Source: Bacteroidota bacterium (lineage in GTDB: Bacteria > Bacteroidota > Bacteroidia > Cytophagales > Hymenobacteraceae). From it: a DNA stretch of 9,891 nucleotides. Position 1 is the first letter of the stretch. Every line of letters starts with the position of its first letter. The position numbers were made by a program, and so were the translations under genes. The stretch is from assembly GCA_023424725.1 (NCBI GenBank), contig JAFADQ010000312.1, forward strand, positions 1 to 9,891. Direction: 5' to 3'. The notes under the pieces were generated by a model. It saw only the letters and a program-made list of their open reading frames with translations. It did not search any database and was not told the DNA's origin. Shown piece after piece: positions 1 through 6,488 of this stretch.

Positions 1-524
1 AAAACCACGGGCAGGGTTTCTTCTTTCTCGGTATCGGCGCCAAGCGAGTAAAAATCTTTCAGAAAGGTTGCTTTTTTTCCATCGGCAATTATGTACACAT
101 CGCCCCAGCTGCGGCGCTCCAGCTCAAACTCCTGGTAATATGGGTTAGAATCGGATTTAAGACCGGGAGGAGGCACTAAACCGCTCGTTTTAAAATGATT
201 GGCAATATATTCGGCCGCCATTTTCTGACCTTTTTTGCCGGTTTCGCGTCCTTCGTATTCATCAGAGGCGATAATACGTAAGTGCTTTTCGAGGTCTTGT
301 TGGGTGATGGTGGCCGCAAAATTGGGCGCTGCAGATTTAATATGCTCCGTTGGCGTATATGTATAAAGAACAGCCTCCTTTAATTCCTTTATAACTGGCT
401 TATCATTTGCATTTATTGCTTTTACGGGGCGGCTTGTGGGCTTAACTTTTTGTTTGGCCGGCTGCTGCGAAAAAGCAACCGTAGAAGCTCCCAGCGCCAG
501 AAATAATACAAAATATTTTTTCAT
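1..524 (-). CDS. M28-family metallopeptidase, N-terminal part (gene continues beyond left edge)
   Basis: This is the first 174 codons of an exported peptidase; the rest lies outside the window. The start at 524 is chosen because it opens a clear signal peptide (MKKYFVLFLALGASTVAFSQ, cleavage near residue 19-20). A linker of about 50 residues rich in Lys and Pro follows, and then the segment DLEKHLRIIASDEYEGRETG near residues 77-96. The continuation (GQKMAAEYIANHF, then GLVPPP and YYQEFEL) is the usual entry to Bacteroidota M28 zinc aminopeptidases. The metal-binding His, Asp and Glu residues would lie beyond the edge, so activity cannot be judged. Family knowledge suggests a periplasmic or secreted di-zinc exopeptidase for scavenging peptides. 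It is transcribed leftward, away from ispF, with a 112-bp gap and a candidate -7 box upstream. M20-type peptidases are a less likely alternative. Confidence 0.8.
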   Translation of the reverse strand, partial: MKKYFVLFLALGASTVAFSQQPAKQKVKPTSRPVKAINANDKPVIKELKEAVLYTYTPTEHIKSAAPNFAATITQQDLEKHLRIIASDEYEGRETGKKGQKMAAEYIANHFKTSGLVPPPGLKSDSNPYYQEFELERRSWGDVYIIADGKKATFLKDFYSLGADTEKEETLPVV

Positions 525-605
525 TCTATGATAAATAAATTTGATAAAGCCAGCAGGAACACAGCTTGTTGCAATTAGTTAACAAGCCAAAAAGTGGCTG
601 TAGTA

Positions 606-613
606 CAAATATA
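606..613 (-). promoter_or_regulatory. candidate -7 box for the M28 peptidase
   Basis: The minus strand reads TATATTTG, an exact match to the Bacteroidota -7 consensus TAnnTTTG. It lies about 80 bases upstream of the ATG at 524. I found no TTG at the usual -33 distance, so support rests on one box only. Confidence 0.35.
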
Positions 614-636
614 GCCCAAAAGACAGAAGGGTTGCG

Positions 637-1116
637 CTACGCCTTAAAAATTAGCACGGTTGCATACGCCGACACGCCTTCTTCGCGGCCTACGTAACCC
701 AGCTTTTCGGTGGTGGTGGCTTTAATAGAAATGTCGTCTTCCGGAATCTGCATTACCTCTGCCAGACAGGTTTTCATGGCCGGAATGTGCGGGTTTATTT
801 TGGGCCGCTGCAGGCAAATAGTAGAATCTATATTGCTGATCTCGTAACCCGCGCCGCGAATCAGCTTCATCACATCGCGCAGCAAAATTTTGCTGTCGAT
901 GCCTTTAAACTGCGGATCGGTATCGGCAAAGTGGAAACCAATATCGCGCATGTTGGCCGCGCCCAGCAGAGCATCGCAAATTACATGCACCAGCACATCG
1001 GCATCAGAATGGCCCAGCGCGCCGTGCGTATGCGGAATTTCTATGCCGCCGAGCCAGAACGGCAGGTTTTCTTTAAGTTGATGTACGTCGAAGCCAAAAC
1101 CGGTACGGATTTTCAT
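637..1116 (-). CDS. ispF: 2-C-methyl-D-erythritol 2,4-cyclodiphosphate synthase (IspF)
   Basis: IspF is a cytoplasmic homotrimer of the MEP isoprenoid pathway. It cyclises 4-diphosphocytidyl-methylerythritol 2-phosphate to methylerythritol 2,4-cyclodiphosphate with release of CMP. The 159-residue product has the normal family length. Visible signatures are GFGFDVH at the N-terminus (metal ligands Asp10 and His12), GHSDADVLVH (third ligand His44), DIGFHFADTDPQFKG, and the C-terminal ATTTEKLGYVGREEG block. The frame stays open 24 codons further upstream, to an ATG at 1188. Those codons are made of the ATTGAAG repeat and lie outside the family, so I take the ATG at 1116 (MKIRTGFG) as the start. 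It follows the M16 protease gene on the same strand and may share its transcript through the 96-bp repeat. Confidence 0.96.
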   Translation of the reverse strand: MKIRTGFGFDVHQLKENLPFWLGGIEIPHTHGALGHSDADVLVHVICDALLGAANMRDIGFHFADTDPQFKGIDSKILLRDVMKLIRGAGYEISNIDSTICLQRPKINPHIPAMKTCLAEVMQIPEDDISIKATTTEKLGYVGREEGVSAYATVLIFKA

Positions 1117-1212
1117 AATTGAAGATTGAAGGTTGAGGATTGAAGAATTGAAGAAGACGATGAATAAAGGTTGAACGAATTTCTTCAACCTTCAATCTTC
1201 AATTCTTCAATC
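1117..1212. repeat. palindromic ATTGAAG heptamer array filling the ispF-protease gap
   Basis: The whole gap, from the base before the ispF ATG to the base next to the protease stop codon, is built of 7-8 bp units (ATTGAAG, AATTGAAG, GTTGAGG). They run forward at 1117-1154 and reverse-complemented at about 1181-1212. The 20-mer AATTGAAGATTGAAGGTTGA at 1117-1136 has a perfect inverted copy at 1185-1204. In another register the 17-mer at 1138-1154 has a perfect inverted copy at 1196-1212. The transcript could therefore fold into either of two long hairpins. Confidence 0.85.
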
Positions 1213-2457
1213 TTACTTTTCGCGCCTTGCGCGGTAAAACATCGTCGTACAATTTCCTTTCCGCAACACTTCCCGCGCCTGGTGCAAAATTCCATCGGCG
1301 GTTACGGCCTGTATTTTTGCTGCTTCCAGGTTTACGCCGGCGGCATCGCCCAGCAGTTTGTGCCAGGCCAGATTCATGGCGCGGTTAAGTACATCTATTT
1401 CCTCGAAAACGGTGCTGCTTTCGGCCAGATTTTTCACTTTCTGCAGCTCTTTGTCGTCTATCGGGTTTTCGAGCAAATCATCAATTACCTGTTCTATAGC
1501 CAAATTTGCCTCTTCCAGGTTTACGCCTTCGTTTAGTTTTCCCTGAATCACCAATAAACCCGGATCGAGAGAACCGGTAAGCGAGGCGCTGATGGAGTTG
1601 AACATTTTTTTGCCCTTCACCAGCTTGTCGTACAAACGCGACGATTTATCGCGGCCCAGCACATCGCTCAGCAAATCTACGGTATGGTAATTGGGGTCGC
1701 GGCGGGCGCACATGTGGTACGTTTTGTAAATAGCATCGAGCGGCACATTAGCCTCTACTTCTACAAATCTGGGCTCGGTTTGGCGTTGTTCCTGCGGAAG
1801 ATTGCGCTCTTTTAAAGCACCAGCCGGAATAGGCCCGAACCATTTTTCGGCAAGTTCTATAGCTTTGGCGGCAGTTACATTTCCGGCTACCACTAAAATG
1901 GCGTTGTTTGGTTTATAATGTGTGCCGAAGAAATCGCGGACGTCCTGCATGCGGGCATCTTCTATGTGCTTTATGTCTTTGCCGATGGTGAGCCATTTGT
2001 ACGGGTGGTTTTTGTACACTTCCGGCTTCAGCTTCAGCCACACATCGCCGTAGGGCTGGTTTAGGTAGCGCTGCTTAAATTCTTCTATCACCACTTTGCG
2101 CTGCACCTCGAGGCCGTGCTCGCTAAATGCCAGGTCCAGCATTCTATCAGACTCCAGCCAGAAACCAGTTTCTATGTTGTCGGCGGGCAGCGAGAGGTAA
2201 TAATTGGTGATGTCGGGGCTGGTGAAAGCATTGTTCTCGCCGCCTACTTTCTGCAACGGCTCGTCGTAGCTTGGTATGTTCACGGAGCCGCTGAACATGA
2301 GGTGCTCGAACAAATGCGCGAAACCGGTTTTTTCTTCGTCTTCGTCGCGCGAGCCCACATCGTACAGCACGTTCAGCACCGCCATGGGTGAGGTAAAATC
2401 TTCGTGCACTATTACGCGCAGTCCGTTATCGAGAGTATGTTCGGTAAAGTTTATCAT
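1213..2457 (-). CDS. M16-family zinc protease (pitrilysin/processing-peptidase type)
   Basis: The product is a 414-residue single M16 unit of two homologous halves. The inverted zinc motif HLFEH is at residues 48-52, followed by GGENNAFTSPDITNYY, and the downstream glutamate that completes the site is in the VVIEEF segment near 125-126. The motif order matches active M16 subunits. The C-terminal half carries DVLGRDKSSRLYDKLV, the usual second-domain signature. M16 enzymes degrade or process peptides inside a clam-shell chamber, often as pairs of subunits. No partner is seen here, so it may act as a homodimer. No convincing signal peptide precedes MINFTEHTLDNGLRVIVHED, and an open extension of ten codons to an ATG at 2487 lies in the octamer repeat, so I start at 2457. 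Location (cytoplasm or periplasm) and substrate are unknown. Confidence 0.92.
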   Translation of the reverse strand: MINFTEHTLDNGLRVIVHEDFTSPMAVLNVLYDVGSRDEDEEKTGFAHLFEHLMFSGSVNIPSYDEPLQKVGGENNAFTSPDITNYYLSLPADNIETGFWLESDRMLDLAFSEHGLEVQRKVVIEEFKQRYLNQPYGDVWLKLKPEVYKNHPYKWLTIGKDIKHIEDARMQDVRDFFGTHYKPNNAILVVAGNVTAAKAIELAEKWFGPIPAGALKERNLPQEQRQTEPRFVEVEANVPLDAIYKTYHMCARRDPNYHTVDLLSDVLGRDKSSRLYDKLVKGKKMFNSISASLTGSLDPGLLVIQGKLNEGVNLEEANLAIEQVIDDLLENPIDDKELQKVKNLAESSTVFEEIDVLNRAMNLAWHKLLGDAAGVNLEAAKIQAVTADGILHQAREVLRKGNCTTMFYRARREK

Positions 2458-2463
2458 AGGTAG

Positions 2464-2495
2464 ATGTGCAGATTTGTAGTTGTGCAAATGTGCAG
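2464..2495. repeat. four tandem octamers, consensus ATGTGCAG
   Basis: Four consecutive 8-bp units read ATGTGCAG, ATTTGTAG, TTGTGCAA and ATGTGCAG. They begin six bases upstream of the protease start codon at 2457 and would lie in its leader. The first and last units are identical. Confidence 0.65.
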
Positions 2496-2547
2496 CTAAA
2501 GAAACCGCAAGTTAGTAAGGAAGGTTATGAAATGCAGAAGAAGTTTG

Positions 2548-2866
2548 TCTGAATTGGGATTTACAGGATTTGATGAATTTTCGGGATTGGATTTTCAATT
2601 CTGACGCAACACCTGCCCAAACCTGTCACTGCGAGCGATAGCGCGGCAGTCTGGTTGTTCCTGTGCTTTGGTTGTTACGTGGGCTTTTTTGGCCGTTGCA
2701 GGTTTGTTCAAAATATATTTTTCCGCTTCGTTACTAGATTGCCGCGCTACCGCTCGCAATGACAATTTAATTTTTAAACTTCTGCGCTGCAAATTGATGA
2801 AAGCACCTTCCAACATTTCCAGAAAATCCAATTAAATCCCACAAATCCATACAATCCAAATTCAGA
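2548..2866. repeat. outer inverted repeat around a nested palindromic element
   Basis: The left arm at 2548-2596 and the right arm at 2822-2866 are inverted copies. The first 25 aligned positions share 20 bases and the innermost 11 bases (ATTGGATTTTC) are identical, with a short length difference between. The right arm runs into the stop codon of the methyltransferase gene (2862-2864). Together with the inner repeat at 2624-2764 it makes up most of the 404-bp gap between the protease and methyltransferase genes. I see no credible gene in that gap. A 78-codon minus frame at 2595-2831 is repeat-encoded. Confidence 0.7.
2624..2764. repeat. 141-bp MITE/REP-like element with 31-bp inverted ends
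   Basis: The ends at 2624-2654 and 2734-2764 are inverted copies matching at 27 of 31 positions, and all four differences are transitions. The core is GCGAGCGATAGCGCGGCA on the left and its near-complement on the right. The 79-bp interior shows no reading frame of its own. This resembles short non-autonomous elements or extragenic palindromes that recur in Bacteroidota and other genomes and often give spurious small ORFs. No target-site duplication is clear, so mobility is inferred from shape only. Confidence 0.7.
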
Positions 2867-3473
2867 CTTTCCTCACCAGGGCAATCCTAAAAGCGCCGCC
2901 CAGATTGGCAGGTTCGTCGTGTATCTTTTTCAGGTTGGTTACCGAAAGTAAATCGCCAAGGCGGCGGGTAATGCTGGTGGCAAGCGGCTCCGTTACCAGA
3001 TTCAGAGTCTTTCGCCACCAGGGCGCTTTTTGCTTATCGGCCAGAAATTTATCGTAAATAACTGCCGTGCCGCCCGGTTTCAGCACTCTTTCTACTTCGC
3101 GCAACAACTGGTACGGATCGGGAATAACGGCCACGATGAAATGGAGAATTACTTTATCGAAGCTGGAGGCTGCGAAGGCCAGATTATGGGCATCCATCAC
3201 CAAACAATCGGCGTTTAAATTGCGCTTTGCTGCTTTTCTGCGAAAATGATCGAGCATGGCAGGTGTAAGATCTACGGCAGTGTAGTGCGCTGATGAAGGC
3301 AAAAATGGCACGTCCAGCCCTGTCCCGGCACCGATTATCAGCACTTTATCGTTCGCTTGAATATCCAGCATATCGATCGATTTCTTTCTTTTTGGCGAGA
3401 GCAGCTTTACAAACGGATCGTAAAACGGGCTGTAGATAGTGTAGAGGATTTTCTTCCAGGTGTTGCCGGTCAT
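2862..3473 (-). CDS. class I SAM-dependent methyltransferase
   Basis: The 203-residue soluble protein has the Rossmann methyltransferase layout. A lead-in (IYSPFYDPFVKLLSPKRKK) precedes motif I VLIIGAGTGLDVPFLP, with the glycine loop at residues 48-52. An acidic motif follows (YTAVDLTPAML, about 64-74), then DAHNLAF, DKVILHFIVAVIPDP and the post-motif VLKPGGTAVIYDKF. This arrangement is Methyltransf_11-like and recalls phospholipid N-methyltransferases and UbiE-type enzymes. The substrate cannot be read from the sequence. The gene stands alone: a repeat-filled gap lies downstream and a divergent gene starts 50 bp upstream. Its stop codon is embedded in the right arm of the outer inverted repeat, so the repeat may have set the present C-terminus. 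Confidence 0.85.
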   Translation of the reverse strand: MTGNTWKKILYTIYSPFYDPFVKLLSPKRKKSIDMLDIQANDKVLIIGAGTGLDVPFLPSSAHYTAVDLTPAMLDHFRRKAAKRNLNADCLVMDAHNLAFAASSFDKVILHFIVAVIPDPYQLLREVERVLKPGGTAVIYDKFLADKQKAPWWRKTLNLVTEPLATSITRRLGDLLSVTNLKKIHDEPANLGGAFRIALVRKV

Positions 3474-3523
3474 TTGTGAGAAGGACGTATTTTTAAGCGT
3501 AATTATTTAAAGTAAAAATTCAG

Positions 3524-4312
3524 ATGCTTGAAGACTTGCCAAGACAGTTTTTGATTGCCTTAATATTGCCCATGATATTTCTGGTTCTTCAACTATTAGC
3601 CCCAAATAAAACGAAAGAAAAAACTCAAAATTTCCGGGCTTTAACAAAAGAAGAAATCAAAAAATATAACAGGTATGAAGCTTTCTCGCTGTTGTTTATG
3701 GCTGTAATAATAATGAGTATTTCTTACCTGTTTTATATCATCGGAGAATTAGCCTATAAAGATATTTACTCAGATATACAGCAGGTAATTATTTTGCCAT
3801 CTCCGTATATTTTCAGCTTCGTAGGATTATTTTTTGGCTTTGGTTTATTACCCTATTGCCTTACCCCAATCTACAAAAACTTACTTCGTGACGAGTATGA
3901 CCTGTTTAACAATTACCTGGGCACGAAACATAATTTGAATGGTGACAAGATATGGAAGTTCATCACGGTTACTTTTTTAACATCAGGAAGTGTATTTTTT
4001 TACCTCTGTTTAAATTATTCTGTCGCTTTTAACCCACAAGGCCGGACCTTAACAATTAATAATTTCTTCTCTTTAAATCCGATTGAGAAAAGTGTAGATG
4101 AAATTAAAGGTTTCACAGTTTATTCGCATAGCCTAACTCAAAAAGGCGACCTTATGGCTCATCCGCATTTTATTATCCGGTTCTCTAATGGCGAAACCTG
4201 GAACTCAGATAACCTAACAAGTGAGGATAATATCGATTCAGTTAAAAAATTCATTAGCCTTCTGCAGAAAGAATTACACTTTCCAATACAATATAAGACT
4301 TCGCCAGAATAA
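3524..4312 (+). CDS. unrecognised four-helix membrane protein with C-terminal soluble domain
   Basis: I do not recognise this 262-residue protein. Hydrophobic segments at about residues 8-26, 53-75, 88-112 and 146-166 predict four membrane helices. A Lys-rich loop (27-50) and a charged loop (about 113-145) separate them. The last ~95 residues are hydrophilic, with strand-like stretches such as GRTLTINNFFSLNPIEKSVD and HFIIRFSNGETWNSDN. Their shape recalls small bacterial PH-like domains fused to membrane helices, but this is only an impression. The gene is clearly richer in A and T than its neighbours: one 60-base line (3661-3720) has 18 G/C bases against 33 in a sampled line of the E1 gene. 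It lies alone between a divergent methyltransferase and E1. Recent acquisition or relaxed selection is possible. Confidence 0.75.
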   Translation: MLEDLPRQFLIALILPMIFLVLQLLAPNKTKEKTQNFRALTKEEIKKYNRYEAFSLLFMAVIIMSISYLFYIIGELAYKDIYSDIQQVIILPSPYIFSFVGLFFGFGLLPYCLTPIYKNLLRDEYDLFNNYLGTKHNLNGDKIWKFITVTFLTSGSVFFYLCLNYSVAFNPQGRTLTINNFFSLNPIEKSVDEIKGFTVYSHSLTQKGDLMAHPHFIIRFSNGETWNSDNLTSEDNIDSVKKFISLLQKELHFPIQYKTSPE

Positions 4313-4347
4313 CCCTGCATCGGCCAAAAAACTGCCCACCGCAGCAT
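4313..4347. promoter_or_regulatory. 35-bp block shared with the lipA upstream region
   Basis: This block directly follows the stop codon of the membrane-protein gene. It aligns without gaps to 9556-9590: 27 of 35 bases are identical, including the last 11 (CACCGCAGCAT). It ends 75 bases before the E1 start. It could be a regulatory site or a copy of a dispersed repeat. Confidence 0.4.
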
Positions 4348-4391
4348 AAAAATCTATTCAAGAATAATTATACCTTCTACTTTATACCTGT

Positions 4392-4399
4392 TACCTTTG
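4392..4399 (+). promoter_or_regulatory. candidate -7 box for the E1 gene
   Basis: TACCTTTG matches the Bacteroidota -7 consensus TAnnTTTG exactly, 23 bases before the ATG at 4423. That predicts a leader of roughly 15-20 bases. No TTG is present at the expected -33 spacing. Confidence 0.45.
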
Positions 4400-4422
4400 C
4401 AGCGCCAAAACTACTATAAATT

Positions 4423-6438
4423 ATGGCTACTGCTACGCCGGGCATCGCCCCTACCTACACCATGAATTTTAATCGCAAAGATTATTCAGACGACGAGCTG
4501 ATTGAGCTGTATCGCGGCCTGCTGCTCCCGAGAATGATAGAAGAGAAAATGCTGATTTTGCTTCGCCAGGGCAAGATCTCGAAATGGTTTTCGGGCATGG
4601 GCCAGGAAGCAATTTCGGTGGGCTCTACTTTGGCGCTGGATGAAGACGAATATATTTTGCCGATGCACCGGAATTTAGGTGTGTTTACCTGCCGCAAAAC
4701 ACCTTTAGATACGCTGTTCGCGCAGTTTCAGGGCAAAAAAACCGGCTTCACCAAAGGCCGCGACCGCTCTTTCCACTTCGGCACCAACGAGCACCATATT
4801 GTAGGCATGATTTCGCATTTGGGTCCGCAGCTATCGGTGGCCGGAGGTATTGCACTGGCAGATTTGCTGGATAATAAAGAGAAGGTTACGCTGGTGTACA
4901 CCGGCGATGGCGGCGCAAGCGAGGGCGATTTTCATGAGGCGCTAAACGTGGCGGCCGTGTGGAATTTGCCGGTAATTTTTATGGTAGAAAACAACGGTTA
5001 CGGACTTTCTACGCCAAGCAACGAGCAGTTTAAGTTTAATTATTTTATAGATAAAGGCCCCGCCTATGGCATGGATGCCCTGCAGGTAGACGGCAACAAC
5101 GTGCTGGAAGTGTACGACACCGTAAAGCAGGCCGCCAAAAGCATTCGGCAGAACCCGCGCCCGTTATTGATTGAGGCGATGACCTTCCGGATGCGCGGCC
5201 ACGAAGAAGCTTCAGGCACCAAATACGTTCCGCAGGAGCTCTTCGAGAAATGGGCCAAGAAAGACCCGGTAGAGAACTACGAGCGCTGGCTGATTCAGGA
5301 AACGATTCTTACCGTGCGCATGCGCGACGAAATACGCGCCGAGTTTAAAGAGCAGATAGAGCGCGGCCTCGAGATCGCCTTCGGCACGCCAATGCCAACG
5401 CCCGATATGGAAGAGGAGCTGCGCGATATGTACGCGCCTTACCAGCAGGCATTGATTAAGCCGGCATCGGAATCTAAAACCGAGAAGCGTTTTGTAGATG
5501 CCATTTCGGATGGTTTGCGCCAGAGCATGGAGCGCTTTCCGGAGCTGGTGCTTATGGGCCAGGACATTGCCGAATACGGCGGTGTGTTTAAAATTACCGA
5601 TGGTTTTGTAGAGAAATTCGGTAAGGAGCGCGTGCGCAATACGCCGCTTTGCGAATCGGCGATTGTGGGCGTTGGCCTTGGCATGAGCATCAAGAAAAAG
5701 AAAAGCATGGTAGAGATGCAGTTCGCCGATTTCGTTACCGAGGGCTTTAACCAGATCGTAAACAACCTTGCCAAAACCCACTACCGCTGGGGCCAGAATG
5801 CCGACGTGGTAGTGCGCATGCCAACCGGCGGCGGTATGGCGGCCGGCCCGTTCCACTCGCAAAGCAACGAAGCCTGGTTTACGCATACGCCCGGCCTTAA
5901 AGTAGTATACCCAAGCAATGTATACGATGCCAAAGGTTTACTCTGCGCCGCCCTGGAAGACCCGAACCCGGTAATGTATTTCGAGCACAAAGGCCTTTAC
6001 CGCTCGCTTACCGAATTAATTCCCGACGATTATTATACCGTAGAAATTGGCAAAGCCAGACTTGCCGCCGAAGGAAACGACATCAGCATTATTACTTACG
6101 GCATGGGTATACACTGGGCTTTAGATGCCGTGAAAGAACTTGGAATAGATGCCGACATTCTGGACCTGCGCACCTTGTTGCCCTGGGATAAAGAAGCGGT
6201 ACGCGAAACCGTTAAAAAAACAGGCCGCGTGCTGATCTTGCACGAAGACACCATGACGGGCGGTTTTGGAGGAGAAATTGCCGCCTGGATAGCAGAGAAT
6301 TGCTTTGAGAGCTTAGACGGACCGGTAGCGCGAGTAGCAGGATTAGATACCGCTATTCCTTTCTCGCCGCCGCTGGAGCAGGAATTTATGCCAAAGAAAA
6401 GGCTAACAATGAAACTAAAAGAGATGATGGAGTATTAA
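4423..6438 (+). CDS. fused 2-oxoacid dehydrogenase E1 alpha-beta (thiamine diphosphate dependent)
   Basis: The 671-residue protein joins both E1 subunits of a 2-oxoacid dehydrogenase complex. They decarboxylate a 2-oxoacid on thiamine diphosphate and pass the acyl group to lipoylated E2. Residues ~20-320 are the alpha part. The diphosphate motif runs from GDG at 161-163 to NN at 190-191, and the loop FRMRGHEEASGT contains His260. Residues ~350-660 are the beta part, starting at ESKTEKRFVDAI. Glu411 in LCESAIVG is the conserved cofactor-activating glutamate, and His478 in GPFHSQSNEAWF is the active-site histidine. The ASEGD and NNGYGLST segments are closer to branched-chain (2-oxoisovalerate) than to pyruvate enzymes, but the substrate is not settled. 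A linker of about 30 residues joins the halves. E2 and E3 are not in the window; lipA, which supplies the lipoyl cofactor, lies 3.3 kb downstream. Confidence 0.95.
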   Translation: MATATPGIAPTYTMNFNRKDYSDDELIELYRGLLLPRMIEEKMLILLRQGKISKWFSGMGQEAISVGSTLALDEDEYILPMHRNLGVFTCRKTPLDTLFAQFQGKKTGFTKGRDRSFHFGTNEHHIVGMISHLGPQLSVAGGIALADLLDNKEKVTLVYTGDGGASEGDFHEALNVAAVWNLPVIFMVENNGYGLSTPSNEQFKFNYFIDKGPAYGMDALQVDGNNVLEVYDTVKQAAKSIRQNPRPLLIEAMTFRMRGHEEASGTKYVPQELFEKWAKKDPVENYERWLIQETILTVRMRDEIRAEFKEQIERGLEIAFGTPMPTPDMEEELRDMYAPYQQALIKPASESKTEKRFVDAISDGLRQSMERFPELVLMGQDIAEYGGVFKITDGFVEKFGKERVRNTPLCESAIVGVGLGMSIKKKKSMVEMQFADFVTEGFNQIVNNLAKTHYRWGQNADVVVRMPTGGGMAAGPFHSQSNEAWFTHTPGLKVVYPSNVYDAKGLLCAALEDPNPVMYFEHKGLYRSLTELIPDDYYTVEIGKARLAAEGNDISIITYGMGIHWALDAVKELGIDADILDLRTLLPWDKEAVRETVKKTGRVLILHEDTMTGGFGGEIAAWIAENCFESLDGPVARVAGLDTAIPFSPPLEQEFMPKKRLTMKLKEMMEY

Positions 6439-6488
6439 GATCTTGTCCGGATGATTGGATTTTCGGTTTTATTATTTTAACTTTAAAT

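Noticed and set aside
1117..1188. 24-codon N-terminal extension of ispF
   Set aside because: The extension is encoded by the heptamer array and precedes the conserved MKIRTGFGFDVH start. IspF proteins normally begin at the latter.
2595..2831. 78-codon minus-strand frame between the protease and methyltransferase genes
   Set aside because: It runs through both arms of the inner inverted repeat. Its residues (SLRAVARQSS near one end, CRAIARSD near the other) are the repeat translated twice, so it is an artefact.
4159..4347. Minus-strand frame MLRWAVFWPMQG, considered as a coding partner of the similar frame at 9528-9716
   Set aside because: The similarity stops after about 12 codons, and the rest is antisense to the membrane-protein gene. 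A shared DNA block explains it better than a gene.
5212..5886. 224-codon minus-strand frame opposite the E1 gene
   Set aside because: It is a shadow of a strongly conserved coding region on the plus strand. G/C-rich third positions keep the opposite frame open.
6439..6488. Possible terminator and promoter between E1 and the lipoprotein gene
   Set aside because: Only a 3-bp CCG/CGG stem and a one-mismatch TAACTTTA four bases before the ATG are visible. Neither is strong enough to call.
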